DNA of 64,000 nucleotides from Taudactylus pleione (Eukaryota; Chordata; Amphibia; Anura; Myobatrachidae): assembly GCA_031769625.1 (NCBI GenBank), contig JAUIMM010000001.1, positions 2,666,001 to 2,730,000 on the forward strand, read 5' to 3'. The notes under the pieces are model-generated. The model was not told the DNA's origin, did not search any database, and saw nothing but the letters and a program-made list of their open reading frames with translations. Each line of letters begins with the position of its first letter. Within the stretch, counting starts at the first letter, position 1. A program made the position numbers and the translations under genes. Below, piece after piece: positions 54,948 to 64,000 of the stretch.

Positions 54948-55025
54948 TGTTACATTTGTTAGTGGAGTACTGCAAAGATCTGCATTGGGCCCTTTGGACC
55001 CTGGTATAATATTACACAGGTAATA
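54948..55025 (+). pseudogene. LINE reverse transcriptase motif remnant
   Basis: The translation SGVLQRSALGPLDPG matches the SGVPQGSVLGPLLF box of CR1/L2-type reverse transcriptases at most positions; the frame ends soon after at a stop. Probably a small relic of a LINE. The rest of 54851-55458 shows nothing identifiable. Confidence 0.5.
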
Positions 55026-55458
55026 ATAATCTGTTCTTGCTTTGCCCTGTGGAGCTGTGACATATTCATATAAATTTATGGCATCTCCTGTAACATAGGT
55101 AGCAGAGATACATCTTGTAAATTGCATCTGCCAGGATGTTGTAAAGAACGTCCAGTAACAAAGTACACAGTGCAGAATATGTGTGGGAGAGTTTATGGGT
55201 CTGTCCTGTGCCTGGATCATGCTTCCACAACACTATCTGACATTGCCTCTGTACAACGGTTATGTACATTTTCTGCTGACTCATAAAATGTAAATGTTTT
55301 ATGCACAAATCTGGTTCAGACATTACAATTGATCACTCAATAGTTATACGTTTAGTAGTGATCACTACTCATTGTTAAATAACCTTAATAATAGGATGCG
55401 GTCAGGAGGTCGACATTTACTGTGTCCATAGTGAGTATGTCGTCTTGACAATGCCCTC

Positions 55459-58441
55459 AAGAAAGAGATAGAGAGAGAAGAGAAATAGAGAGAGAGAGAG
55501 AGAAGAGGAGAGGAGAGGAGAGAGAGAAGAGGAGAGGGAGAGGAGAGAGAGAGGAGAGAGAGAGAGAAGAGGAGATAGAGAGGAGACAGAGAGAGAGAGA
55601 GGAGAGAGAGAAGCAAAATAGGAGAGAGAGAAGATCAGAGAGAGAGAAGAGAAGAGGGAGACGAGAGTGAGAGAGAGAGGAGAGAGAGAGAAGAGGAGAG
55701 GGAGAGGAGAGAGAGAGGAGAGAGAAGAGAGATAGAGAGAGAGACGAGGAGAGGGAGAAGAGAGAGAGAGAGGAGAGGGAGAGGAGAGAGAAGATAGAGA
55801 GAGAGAAGAGGAGAGGGAGAGGAGAGAGAGAAGAGGGAGAGGAGAGAGAGAGGAGAGGGAGAGGAGAGATAAGAGAGATAGAGAGAGAGAAGAGGAGAGG
55901 AGAGAGAGAGAAGAGGGAGAGGAGAGAGAGAGGAGAGAGAGAGGAGAGAGAGAGAAGAGGAGAGAGAAGAGAGATAGAGAGAGAGAAGAGGAGAGGGAGA
56001 GGAGAGAGAGAGGAGAAAGAGATGAGAGGGAGAGGAGAAAGAGAGAGAGGAGGAGAGAGAAGAGAGATAGAGAGAGAGAAGAGGAGAGGGAGAGAAGAGT
56101 GAGAGAGGAGAAAGAGAGAGAGGAGGAGAGAGAAGAGAGATAGAGAGATAGAAGAGGAGAGGGATAGGAGAGTGAGAGAGAGAGAGAAGAGAGAGAGAAG
56201 AGGAGAGGGAGAGGAGAAAGAGATAGGAGAGGAGAGGGAGAGGAGAGAGAAGAGAGATAGCGAGAGAGAGAAGAGGAGAGGGAGAGGAGAGAGAAGAGAG
56301 ATAGAGAGAGAGAAGGGGAGAGGGAGAGGATAGAGAGAAGAGGGAGAGGAGAGAGAGAGGAGAGAGAGATGAGAGGAGAGGAAGATGAGAGAGAGAGGAG
56401 AGGAGAGGGGGGAGAGGAGAGAGAGAGATAGAGAGAGAGGAGAGGGAGAGGAGAGAGAGAGAGGAGAGGAGAGGGAGAGGAGAGAAAAGAGAGATAGAGA
56501 GAGAGAATAGGAGAGGAGAGGGAGAGAGGTAAGAGGATAGAGAGGGAAGAGGAAATAGAGGAGAGAGAGAAGAGGAGAGAGAGGAGTAGAGAGAGAAGAG
56601 GAGAGAGAGGAGAGTGAGAGGAGAGAGGGAAGAGGAGAGAGAGAGAGAGAAGAGGAGAAAGAGAGAGAGGAGAGGGAGAGGAGAGAGGGAAGAGGAGAGA
56701 GAGAGAGAAAGAGAAGAGGAGAGAGAGAGAGAGGAGAGAGGGAGAGGAGAGAGAGAGAGGAGAGAGGAAAGAGGAAATAGAGGAAAAAGAGAGAAGATGA
56801 GAGAGAGGAGAGGCAGAGGAGAGAGGAAAGAGAAGAGGAGAGAGAGAGGAGAGAGAGAAGAGGACAGAGAAGAGAGAGAGAGAAGAGGAGAGAGAGAGGA
56901 GAGAGGGAGAGGAGAGAGAGAGAGGAGAGAGGGAAGAGGAAATAGAGGAAAAAGAGAGCAGATGAGAGAGAGGAGAGGCAGAGGAGAGAGGAAAGAAAAG
57001 AGGAGAGAGAAAGGAGATAGAGAGAGAGAAGAGGAGAGGGAGAGAGAGGAGAGAGGAGAAAGAGATGAGAGGAGAGGGAGAGGAGAGAGAGAGGAGAAAT
57101 ACATGACAGGAGAGGGAGAGGAGAGAGAAGAGGAGAGAGAAGAGAGAGAGAGAGAGAGAGAAGAGGAAAGGGAGAGGAGAGTGAGAAAGAGAGGAGAGAG
57201 ATAGGAGGAGAGAGATAGAGAGAGAAGAGGAGAGGGCGGAGGAGAGTTAGAGGGGAGAGAGAGAGAGAAGAGGAGAGAGAAGAGGAGAGGGAGAGGAGAG
57301 AGAGAGGAGAGGGAGAGGAGAGAGAAGAGAGATAGAGAGAGAGAAGAGGAGAGGGAGAGGAGAGAGAGAAGAGGGAGAGGAGAGAGAGAGGAGAGAGAGA
57401 TGAGAGGAGAGAGAGAGAGGAGAGGAGTGGGGGGAGAGGAGAGAGAGAGGAGAGGAGAGGGAGAGGAGAGAAAAGAGAGATAGAGAAAGGAGAGAGAGAG
57501 AGGAGAGGAGGAGAGAGATAGAGAGAGAGAAGAGGAGAGGGCGGAGGAGAGTGAGAGAGGAGAGAGAGAGAGAGAAGAGGAGAGAGAAGAGGAGAGGGAT
57601 ATGAGAGTGAGAGAGAGAGAAGAGAGAGAGAAGAGGAGAGGGAGAGGAGAGAGAGATAGGAGAGGAGAGGGAGAGGAGAGAGAAGAGAGATAGAGAGAGA
57701 GAAGAGGAGAGGGAGAGGAGAGAGAGGAGAGGGAGAGGAGAGAGAAGAGAGATAGAGAGATAGAAGAGGAGAGGGAGAGGAGAGAGAGAAGAGGGAGAGG
57801 AGAGAGAGAGGAGAGAGAGATGAGAGGAGAGGGAGAGGAGAGAGAGAGAGGAGAGGAGAGGGGAGAGAGGAGAGAGAGAGGAGAGGGTGAGGAGAGAAAA
57901 GAGAGATAGAGAGAGAGAATAGGAGAGGAGAGGGAGAGAGGTAAGAGGATAGAGAGAGAAGAGAGGGAAGAGGAAATAGAGGAGAGAGAGAAGAGTAGAT
58001 AGAGAGGAGGAGAGAGAAAAGAGAAGAGAGAGGAGAGGGAGAGGAGAGAGGGAAGAGGAGAGAGAGAGAGAAGAGGAGAGGGCGGAGGAGAGTGAGAGGA
58101 GAGAGGGAAGAGGAGAGAGAGAGAGGAGAGAAACAGAGAGAAGAGGAGAGAGAGAGAGGAGGAGAGAGAGAAGAGGACAGAGAGGAGAGGGAGAGAAGAA
58201 AGAGATGAGAGGAGAGGGAAAGGAGAGAGAGAAGAGGAGAGAGAAGAGAGATAGAGAGAGAGAAGAGGAGAGAGAGAGGAGAGTGAGAAAGAGAGGAGAG
58301 AGAGAGGAGGAGAGAAAAGAGAGATAGAGAGAGAGAAGAGGAGAGTGAGAGAGGAGAGTGAGAGAGGAGAGAGCGAGAGAAGAGGAGAGAGAGAGGAGGA
58401 GAGAGAGAAGAGGAGAGAGAGGAGAGGGAGAGGAAGGAGGG

Positions 58442-58479
<38 letters not shown>

Positions 58480-59417
58480 AGAAAGAGAGAGAGGAGAGGG
58501 AGAGGAGAGAGGAAAGAGAAGAGGAGAGAGAGAGGAGAGGGAGAAGAGGACAGAGAAGAGAGATAGAGAGAAGAGGAGAGGGAGAGGAGAGTGAGAGAGA
58601 GAGGACAGAGAGAATAGAAAGAGATGAGAGGGAGAGGAGAGAGAGAGGAGAAAGAGATGAGAGGAGAGGGAGAGGAGAGAGAAAGAGAGAAGAGGAGAGA
58701 CAAGAGAGATAGAGAGAGAGAAGAGGAGAGGGAGAGGAGAGTGAGAAAGAGAGGAGAGAAAGAGGAGGAGAGAGAAGAGAGATAGAGAGAGAGAAGAGGA
58801 GAGGGAGAGAGGAGAGAGAGAGAGAAGAGGAGAGAGAATAGGAGAGAGTGAGGAGGAGAGAGAGAAGAGAAGACAGAGGAGAGGGAGAGGAGGGAGGGAA
58901 GAGGAGAGAGAGAGAGAAGAGGAGAAAGAGAGAGAGGAGAGGGAGAGGAGAGAGGGAAGAGGAGAGACAGAGAGAGAAGAGGAGAGAGAGAGGAGAGAGG
59001 GAAGAGGAAATAGAGGAAAAAGAGAGAAGATGAGAGAGAGGAGACGCAGAGGAGAGAGCAAAGAGAAGAGGAGAGAGAGAGGAGAGGGAGAGGAGAGAGA
59101 GAAGTGGACAGAGAAGAGAGATAGAGAGAGAAGAGGAGAGGGAGAGGAGAGGGAGAGATAGAGGAGAGAGGAGAAGGAGATGAGAGGAGAGGAAGAGGAG
59201 AGAGAGAGGAGAAAGAGATGAGAGGAGAGGGAGAAGAGGAGAGAGAAGAGAGATAGAGAGAGAGAAGAGGAGAGGGAGAGGAGAGTGAGATAGAGAGGAG
59301 AGAGGAGAGAGAAGAGAGATAGAGAGAGAGAAGAGGAGAGGGAGAGGAGAGTGAGAAAGAGGAGAGAGAGGAGGAGAGAGATAGAGAGAGAGAAGAGGAG
59401 AGGGAGAGGAGAGTGAG

Positions 59418-59454
<37 letters not shown>

Positions 59455-60150
59455 AGAGAGAAGAGGAGAGGGATACAAGAGTGAGAGAGAGAGAGAGAGA
59501 AGAGAGAGAAGAGGAGAGGGAGAGGAGAGAGAGATAGGAGAGGAGAGGGAGAGGAGAGAGAAGAGAGATAGAGAGAGAGAAGAGGAGAGAGAGAGGAGAG
59601 GGAGAGGAGAGAGAAGAGAGATAGAGAGAGAGAAGAGGAGAGGGAGAGGAGAGAGAGAAGAGGGAGAGGAGAGAGAGAGAGGAGAGGAGAGGGGGGAGAG
59701 GAGAGAGAGATAGAGAGAGAGGAGAGGAGAGGAGAGGGAGAGGAGAGAGAGAGGAGAGGAGAGTGAGAGTAGAGAAAAGAGAGATAGAGAGAGAGAATAG
59801 GAGTGGAGAGGGAGAGAGGTTAGAGGATAGAGTGAGAAGAGAGGGAAGAGGAACTAGAGGAGAGAGAGAAGTGGAGAGAGAGAGGAGGAGAGAGAGAAGA
59901 GGAGAGAGAGGAAAGGGAGAGGAGAGAGGGAAGAGGAGAGAGAGAGAGAGAAGAGGAGAAAGAGAGAGAGGAGATGGAGAGGAGAGAGAGAAGAGGTGAG
60001 AGAGAGGAGAGAGGGAAAGGATAAAGAGAGAGCAGAAAGGGAAGAGGAAATAGGTGAAAAAGAGAGAAGATGAGAGAGAGGAGAGGCAGGGGAGAGAGGA
60101 AAGGGAAGAGGAGAGAGAGAGAGAAGCAAAAGGAGAGAGAGAGGAGAAAG

Positions 60151-60187
<37 letters not shown>
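55459..60187. repeat. 4.7-kb GA-rich (polypurine) tract
   Basis: Almost all purine on the plus strand (gagagaggagagggagagga themes) with isolated T and very rare C, mainly as gatagag, gagtgag and gatgag. Longer motifs recur, such as agagagatagagagagagaa, and ggaagaggaaatagaggaaa near 56770, 56935 and 58999, so blocks have been duplicated. The complementary strand cannot form most stop codons, giving a meaningless frame of 1,594 codons (Ser/Leu/Pro). Such tracts can form triplex (H-) DNA. Confidence 0.97.
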
Positions 60188-60188
<1 letters not shown>

Positions 60189-60439
60189 TGGAGATTACAT
60201 AACAAATTTGTATCCCTCCCAAAATAAGTAACTGACACCACTTCTATAGGCTGGGCTGGTTACTGTTAAAACTGAAAAACAACGGGCGAAGGGTCCCCCT
60301 GTAAAACTTGTATCCAAGCCTATCTTAATATGGAACTACCACTGCAAAAGACGTGTGCTCCCGGGTCATACCAGACCCATGATGACATACTATCATCCTT
60401 GGGTTGTGCCAGGATAATATTGACAGTCAACATCTAAAG
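60188..60439. other. Spacer, nothing recognised
   Basis: No gene or repeat boundary. Confidence 0.3.
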
Positions 60440-60752
60440 CTGGGCATCCACTATACAATTATCTGTCAGATATCTGTCCAATCTGGCTGGTTGGAATGAA
60501 AACCTGGTAATGTGTGGGAGCAAATAACAGTCGATCATATGGTTTTAAACACTGAAAAAAGGTAAAATAATTGTTCAAATGGGTTAAGTTTGTGTGTTTT
60601 AACCAATTTGTCTATATAACCATTTTTGGCTATTTTCCAGTGTTTGTGAGCAAATAGACGACTGTCATTTTCTCCCATACATTACCAGGTTTTCATTCCA
60701 ACCAGCCAGATTGGACCGATGTCTGACAGAAAATTGTATAGTGGATGGCCAG
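60440..60752. mobile_element. MITE with about 80-bp terminal inverted repeats
   Basis: The left arm ctgggcatccactatacaat ... atctggctggttggaatgaa is mirrored by ttcattccaaccagccagat ... attgtatagtggatggccag. The flanks atctaaag / atttagag match at 6 of 8 positions, hinting at a hAT-type 8-bp duplication. Non-coding, AT-rich centre. Confidence 0.82.
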
Positions 60753-61277
60753 ATTTAGAGATACGTGTAATATATCATGACATGTCAGTCCCTATTTTGT
60801 CAGGATGTCAGGAGGGGAATGGTCCCTGGGGGTATTCTGTGTGTGTCTGTGTGGGTATAACACAACTGCAAGTAGCTATTGTCAGAATAAGAATAACAAT
60901 GATTCATTACCCTACATGACTTGCAGATACGTTTTACAAAGTAAGGACACAATATAAGATCAGGAATAAGCTACTTAAGGGATATGGAGAGTATTTATTA
61001 CCAGCAAACACAAATAATCAAAAGCTGTCAGGACTTGCTGAGACTTGTAGTTCCACAAATGTACTTAATGACTTTCCCTATTACCCTGGCACAAACCCAA
61101 GGATGCCAGTATGTCATTAAGAGCCCCAGGGCTATCCAGTATGGGACTGGCTTGCTCGGGGGACGCACGTATTTTGCAAGTCTGATTCCCCTTTGGAGTC
61201 CCACCTCGTGATGAACAGGCTGATTTCTCCATTATGATACAAGTTCAGTCTCCATGCTTAAGCAGTATCTCTATGTC
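60753..61277. other. Intergenic DNA, no gene seen
   Basis: It contains tgctgagacttgtagttcca (61036), an amphibian interspersed-repeat phrase. Nothing else was recognised. Confidence 0.35.
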
Positions 61278-61450
61278 CTCCCGGCGCCCCCCACTGCAAA
61301 AGTGGGCAGTCCAGGGATGCGATGATTCGCTTGGCGCTGAATCACATCATCGTAGCTCCGCCCCCTGCTTTATAATGCTGGTAATATCTGCATTATAAAG
61401 CAGGGGGGCTGTGATGACATGATCACACTGGAACGCCCCCGCACCGCCCA
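61278..61450. mobile_element. Family E MITE fragment (E3)
   Basis: The hairpin gctccgccccctgctttata ... tataaagcaggggggct matches in layout the ggctccgtcccctcttcaca / tgtgaagcaggggcggagcc hairpin of E1. The outer catacttgcc termini are absent. Confidence 0.55.
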
Positions 61451-62826
61451 CTTCATATGGGTCTGCCAGAATGTTGTTAAGTATGCAGTATTTATCAGTA
61501 ATAGGCCATTTCTCCAGGGGCTGTGCTGCATTATGCATGCAGGCTCTAAATTGCACGCCCACAATTTGCCTCCCAAAGTGTAAGTCGCATATGCCTGATA
61601 AGTCTGCTTCATTACACTGTGCATGTACTGTAAAGCAACGCGGATTCCTGCGACCCACAGCTGGACTGCCATCTCCAATATTCTTTGTTTTACCTAGAGT
61701 TAGTTCCTAGTCTACATTTCCTGTGTCAGTTGCTCTTCCTCCTCTCCTTGTACGCGCTTTGCCCTCGCTTTATTACCTCTTTGTGTGATCTTTATCTCCA
61801 CTTAATTGCAGCACATACTGCATGGAGAAAAATGTAACCAAGCTCATATTTCTTCTCATAGCAAACAGTTTATTCACTCTGCTTATAGAGTGGAAATAAC
61901 AAAATAAGCAAATACAGAGTGCTGTAGGTATAAAGAATGCTTTGAGTCATACGGATCTCTGTGCAAATGGTGAGATTAAGCATGTAATGCATGCACAGAT
62001 GCGAATTTATGCATTTTTGCATATTTCCATCCAGTTCTGAGTCAGACGGAACCTGGCCGAACCTGTCTTTCTGTGATATTTTGGCATAACGGGCAGGAAC
62101 TAGGCAGCGACAGCGCGATTACACAGAACCACCCTGTCTTGTGGGAGTGTCATAGGCGTGTATATAAAGCTCCGTGCGATTCTGAGTTTATGCGGACTAG
62201 GAAAATAAAACTGTTTTAGATGTATCTCCTGAATCTGGCATGGGGCTGGTGCCTGTGCCTATACAATAAAAATCAATGGGTGGTGTGGCTTTCGGCTTGC
62301 AGATGCACGGTGTCCTCATTACCTTATACTAAAGAATCTGGCATTAGTATAAGGTTGTACATCGGGCTTCCACGGCTGCGGTCACTTTGCATGAGACTCA
62401 GATTTAGCCCCAATGTCTCATTAGTAACATTTTAAATGTGAATTTTTTTCAACAACTATAGAATGCATCAGATTGCATGATATAGCTGCGTAGTCCCGTA
62501 TAGCCTCATATGTTACTATATAACGGAGCAGGCGCTAATACAACGTATTGGAGCCTGCACACATAATGCGGCAAAGCCCCTGGAGATGAGGCCTATTACT
62601 GATAAATACTCTAATCCCCTAATGTCATTTATGGAAAAAAAAATAGATTTTATTTAATTTTGGTTAAAATGTGTACCCCTCTCAAAATAAGAGCCCGTAT
62701 GCAGCGACTGTAATATATGCAAAAACTGTTATTCGCTGTTATTTAAAAAGCATCTCCATATTTGCTGAGATCATTTAAAATTCACACTAATCCCTGCCTC
62801 AGTGGAGTTTACAATCTATGGGCTTA
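61451..62826. other. Intergenic DNA, no gene seen
   Basis: Open frames are at most about 100 codons and lack domains. A TATA-like gtatataaag at 62159 is not followed by a credible gene. The sequence ggagcctgcacacataatgc near 62549 and its surroundings were not assigned. Confidence 0.35.
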
Positions 62827-63345
62827 GCCCCTGACTCAGAGCCGGACGCTCTGACCAGAGCGCTCGCTCTGAATCAGGGCCCACCTCCATTAATATGGAG
62901 CGTCCTCCTGGACGCTCGTATAGCTGTGGGTCACCACCCACAGCATATACAAGAGTGCAGGATGATGGGGACCATCGAAACTGCGAGCAAAAGCCTGCGG
63001 TTGAGTTTTTCAACCGCAAGGCCAGGAGTGATTTTGGCTCTATCAGAGTCAAAATCACTCCCACTGACATCACTAGTGATGTCAGTGGGGCCGGCTTCAG
63101 ACGGTAGGCGTTCCCTTGGGAACGCCTCCGTCTGGCAGGCACGCCCACCAAAGGGGGCGTGCTGTCAGTCAACATCGACAGCACGCCCCCTTTGATGAGA
63201 CCCTCCGAGCAAAGGAAAGTCCTTCGCTCGTCGCGTCTCGCGCATGCGCACGACGGAGCTCCCTCCGTCGTGCGCATGCGCAGTGCAGACCATCGACCCA
63301 CTTGCGAGCGGACAGCCGCTCGCGAGTGGGTCTGAATGAGGGGCC
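62827..63345. mobile_element. Family B multi-hairpin MITE (B5), 519 bp
   Basis: The ends gcccctgactcagagccgga and gtctgaatgaggggcc are flanked by TTA (62824-62826, 63346-63348). The left 55 bp hold the terminus plus its own inverted copy (ctctgaatcagggcc), forming a terminal hairpin. The interior shows the same palindromes as B4 (gattttggctct ... agagtcaaaatc; ggcgttcccttgggaacgcc). Confidence 0.88.
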
Positions 63346-63816
63346 TTAATTCAGAGATGTACGTAAACCTGATGTTTACGCCCATCTCCGGTGTTTTTAG
63401 ATCTGCGCATGCACTGGAGCCGTACTGCACATGTGCAGTTCTGGGGCTGAGATGTCACTCTCAGTGCCTCAAAAAAAATGCAGCATGATTGAAATGCTGC
63501 TGGCGTTTGGGGAGGCTGTTACAGGAGGCGTCGGACCCGTCTTCTAGGAGTGCCGATGGCAGTGGCTGCGTCACTGGCCCCAGCAGCACGTTTTCACCAG
63601 ACATCCTAAATAACCAGAGGGTTACACAGATGTCTGATGGTCATTTGGTTGATCCAATGCTGCATCCTCGGATGCGGCAGCAGATCACAGAAGGCAGCAG
63701 TGGGTGTCTTTGAACTAGAGATGAGCGCTTCAGCTTTGGCTCGATCTTCCCACCAAGTTCAGGTCTCAGAATAAGGCAAAACATAATTTCTCATGGACAT
63801 CTCGTTGCAGAACTCA
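63346..63816. other. Intergenic DNA, no gene seen
   Basis: The start ttaattcagagatgtacgta resembles a MITE terminus of the B/C kind, without an identified partner. Nothing coding. Confidence 0.35.
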
Positions 63817-64000
63817 GGGCCTGATTCAGACCTGCCCGCGAGCGAAGGACGCTCGCAAGCGGCTCAATGGTGCCCGAATGCACATGCGCACGACGGAGGG
63901 AGCTCCGTCATGTGCAAGCACGAGACCCAGCGAGCGACGAGGAATTCGTCGCTCGGGGTCTCGCACCAAAGGGGGCGTGCTGTCGATGGTGAGTGACAGC
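63817..64000. mobile_element. Family B MITE (B6), cut by the window end
   Basis: gggcctgattcagacctgcc preceded by TCA starts the copy. The cgctcgcaagcggctcaatg module and the gacggagggagctccgtc palindrome follow, as in B1. The right end lies outside the window. Confidence 0.75.

Noticed and set aside
55457..60241. 1,594-codon minus-strand open frame (and a 1,022-codon one) rich in Ser, Leu and Pro
   Set aside because: It is the complement of the GA tract, where stop codons can hardly occur. No start context, domain or non-repetitive sequence.
62155..62175. TATA-like gtatataaag as a promoter
   Set aside because: No credible gene follows within 1.5 kb in either frame set.

Overview
The window is vertebrate nuclear DNA, most likely from an anuran amphibian. 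This is an inference. It rests on the mix of repeats: CR1/L2-group LINEs, Penelope-like elements (PLEs), a tRNA-derived SINE with an L2-type tail, many palindromic MITEs and ZBED-like hAT transposons, together with an intron-less Golgi sulfotransferase exon. There are no bacterial operons, and apart from the SINE head I see no tRNA or rRNA genes. By eye, well over half of the sequence is mobile or tandemly repeated.

The only convincing host gene is a GlcNAc-6-O-sulfotransferase-type exon (20599-21732, +). It has an intact reading frame, a signal anchor and both PAPS-binding motifs. A splice-acceptor-like site precedes it and an AATAAA lies 43 bp after its stop.

Layout. 1-3.6 kb: AT-rich DNA and a 25-bp minisatellite. 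3.65-6.93 kb: a minus-strand LINE reverse-transcriptase relic split by two MITEs, one carrying a 29-bp G-rich minisatellite. 7-10.8 kb: a cluster of palindromic MITEs. 10.9-19.4 kb: hAT-1, with about 27 copies of a 160-bp internal repeat and a broken transposase. 19.4-27.4 kb: MITEs, the sulfotransferase, and a SINE nested with a multi-hairpin MITE. 27.4-31.9 kb: two related minisatellites flanking an internally deleted hAT-3. 32-35.5 kb: MITEs and TTAGGG-like sequence. 35.5-39.6 kb: a 71-bp satellite with higher-order structure. 40.25-48.4 kb: PLE-1 (minus strand), carrying a complete LTR retroelement at 40491-45571 and a MITE. 48.4-54.5 kb: PLE-2 (plus strand), split by hAT-2. 55.46-60.19 kb: a 4.7-kb GA tract. 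60.2-64 kb: more MITEs.

The most unusual object is the LTR retroelement. It has 1.8-1.9-kb LTRs, a primer-binding site matching tRNA-Ser, a polypurine tract, a CCCT target duplication, and a single 453-residue ORF with four CCHC zinc knuckles and no pol. Target-site duplications let the insertions be put in order: MITEs in the LINE, SINE, PLE and other MITEs; the LTR element in PLE-1; hAT-2 in PLE-2. The three hAT copies share promoter, ends and 160-bp repeat, but the repeat number varies (about 27, 6 and 3-4). The two transposase genes carry different lesions.
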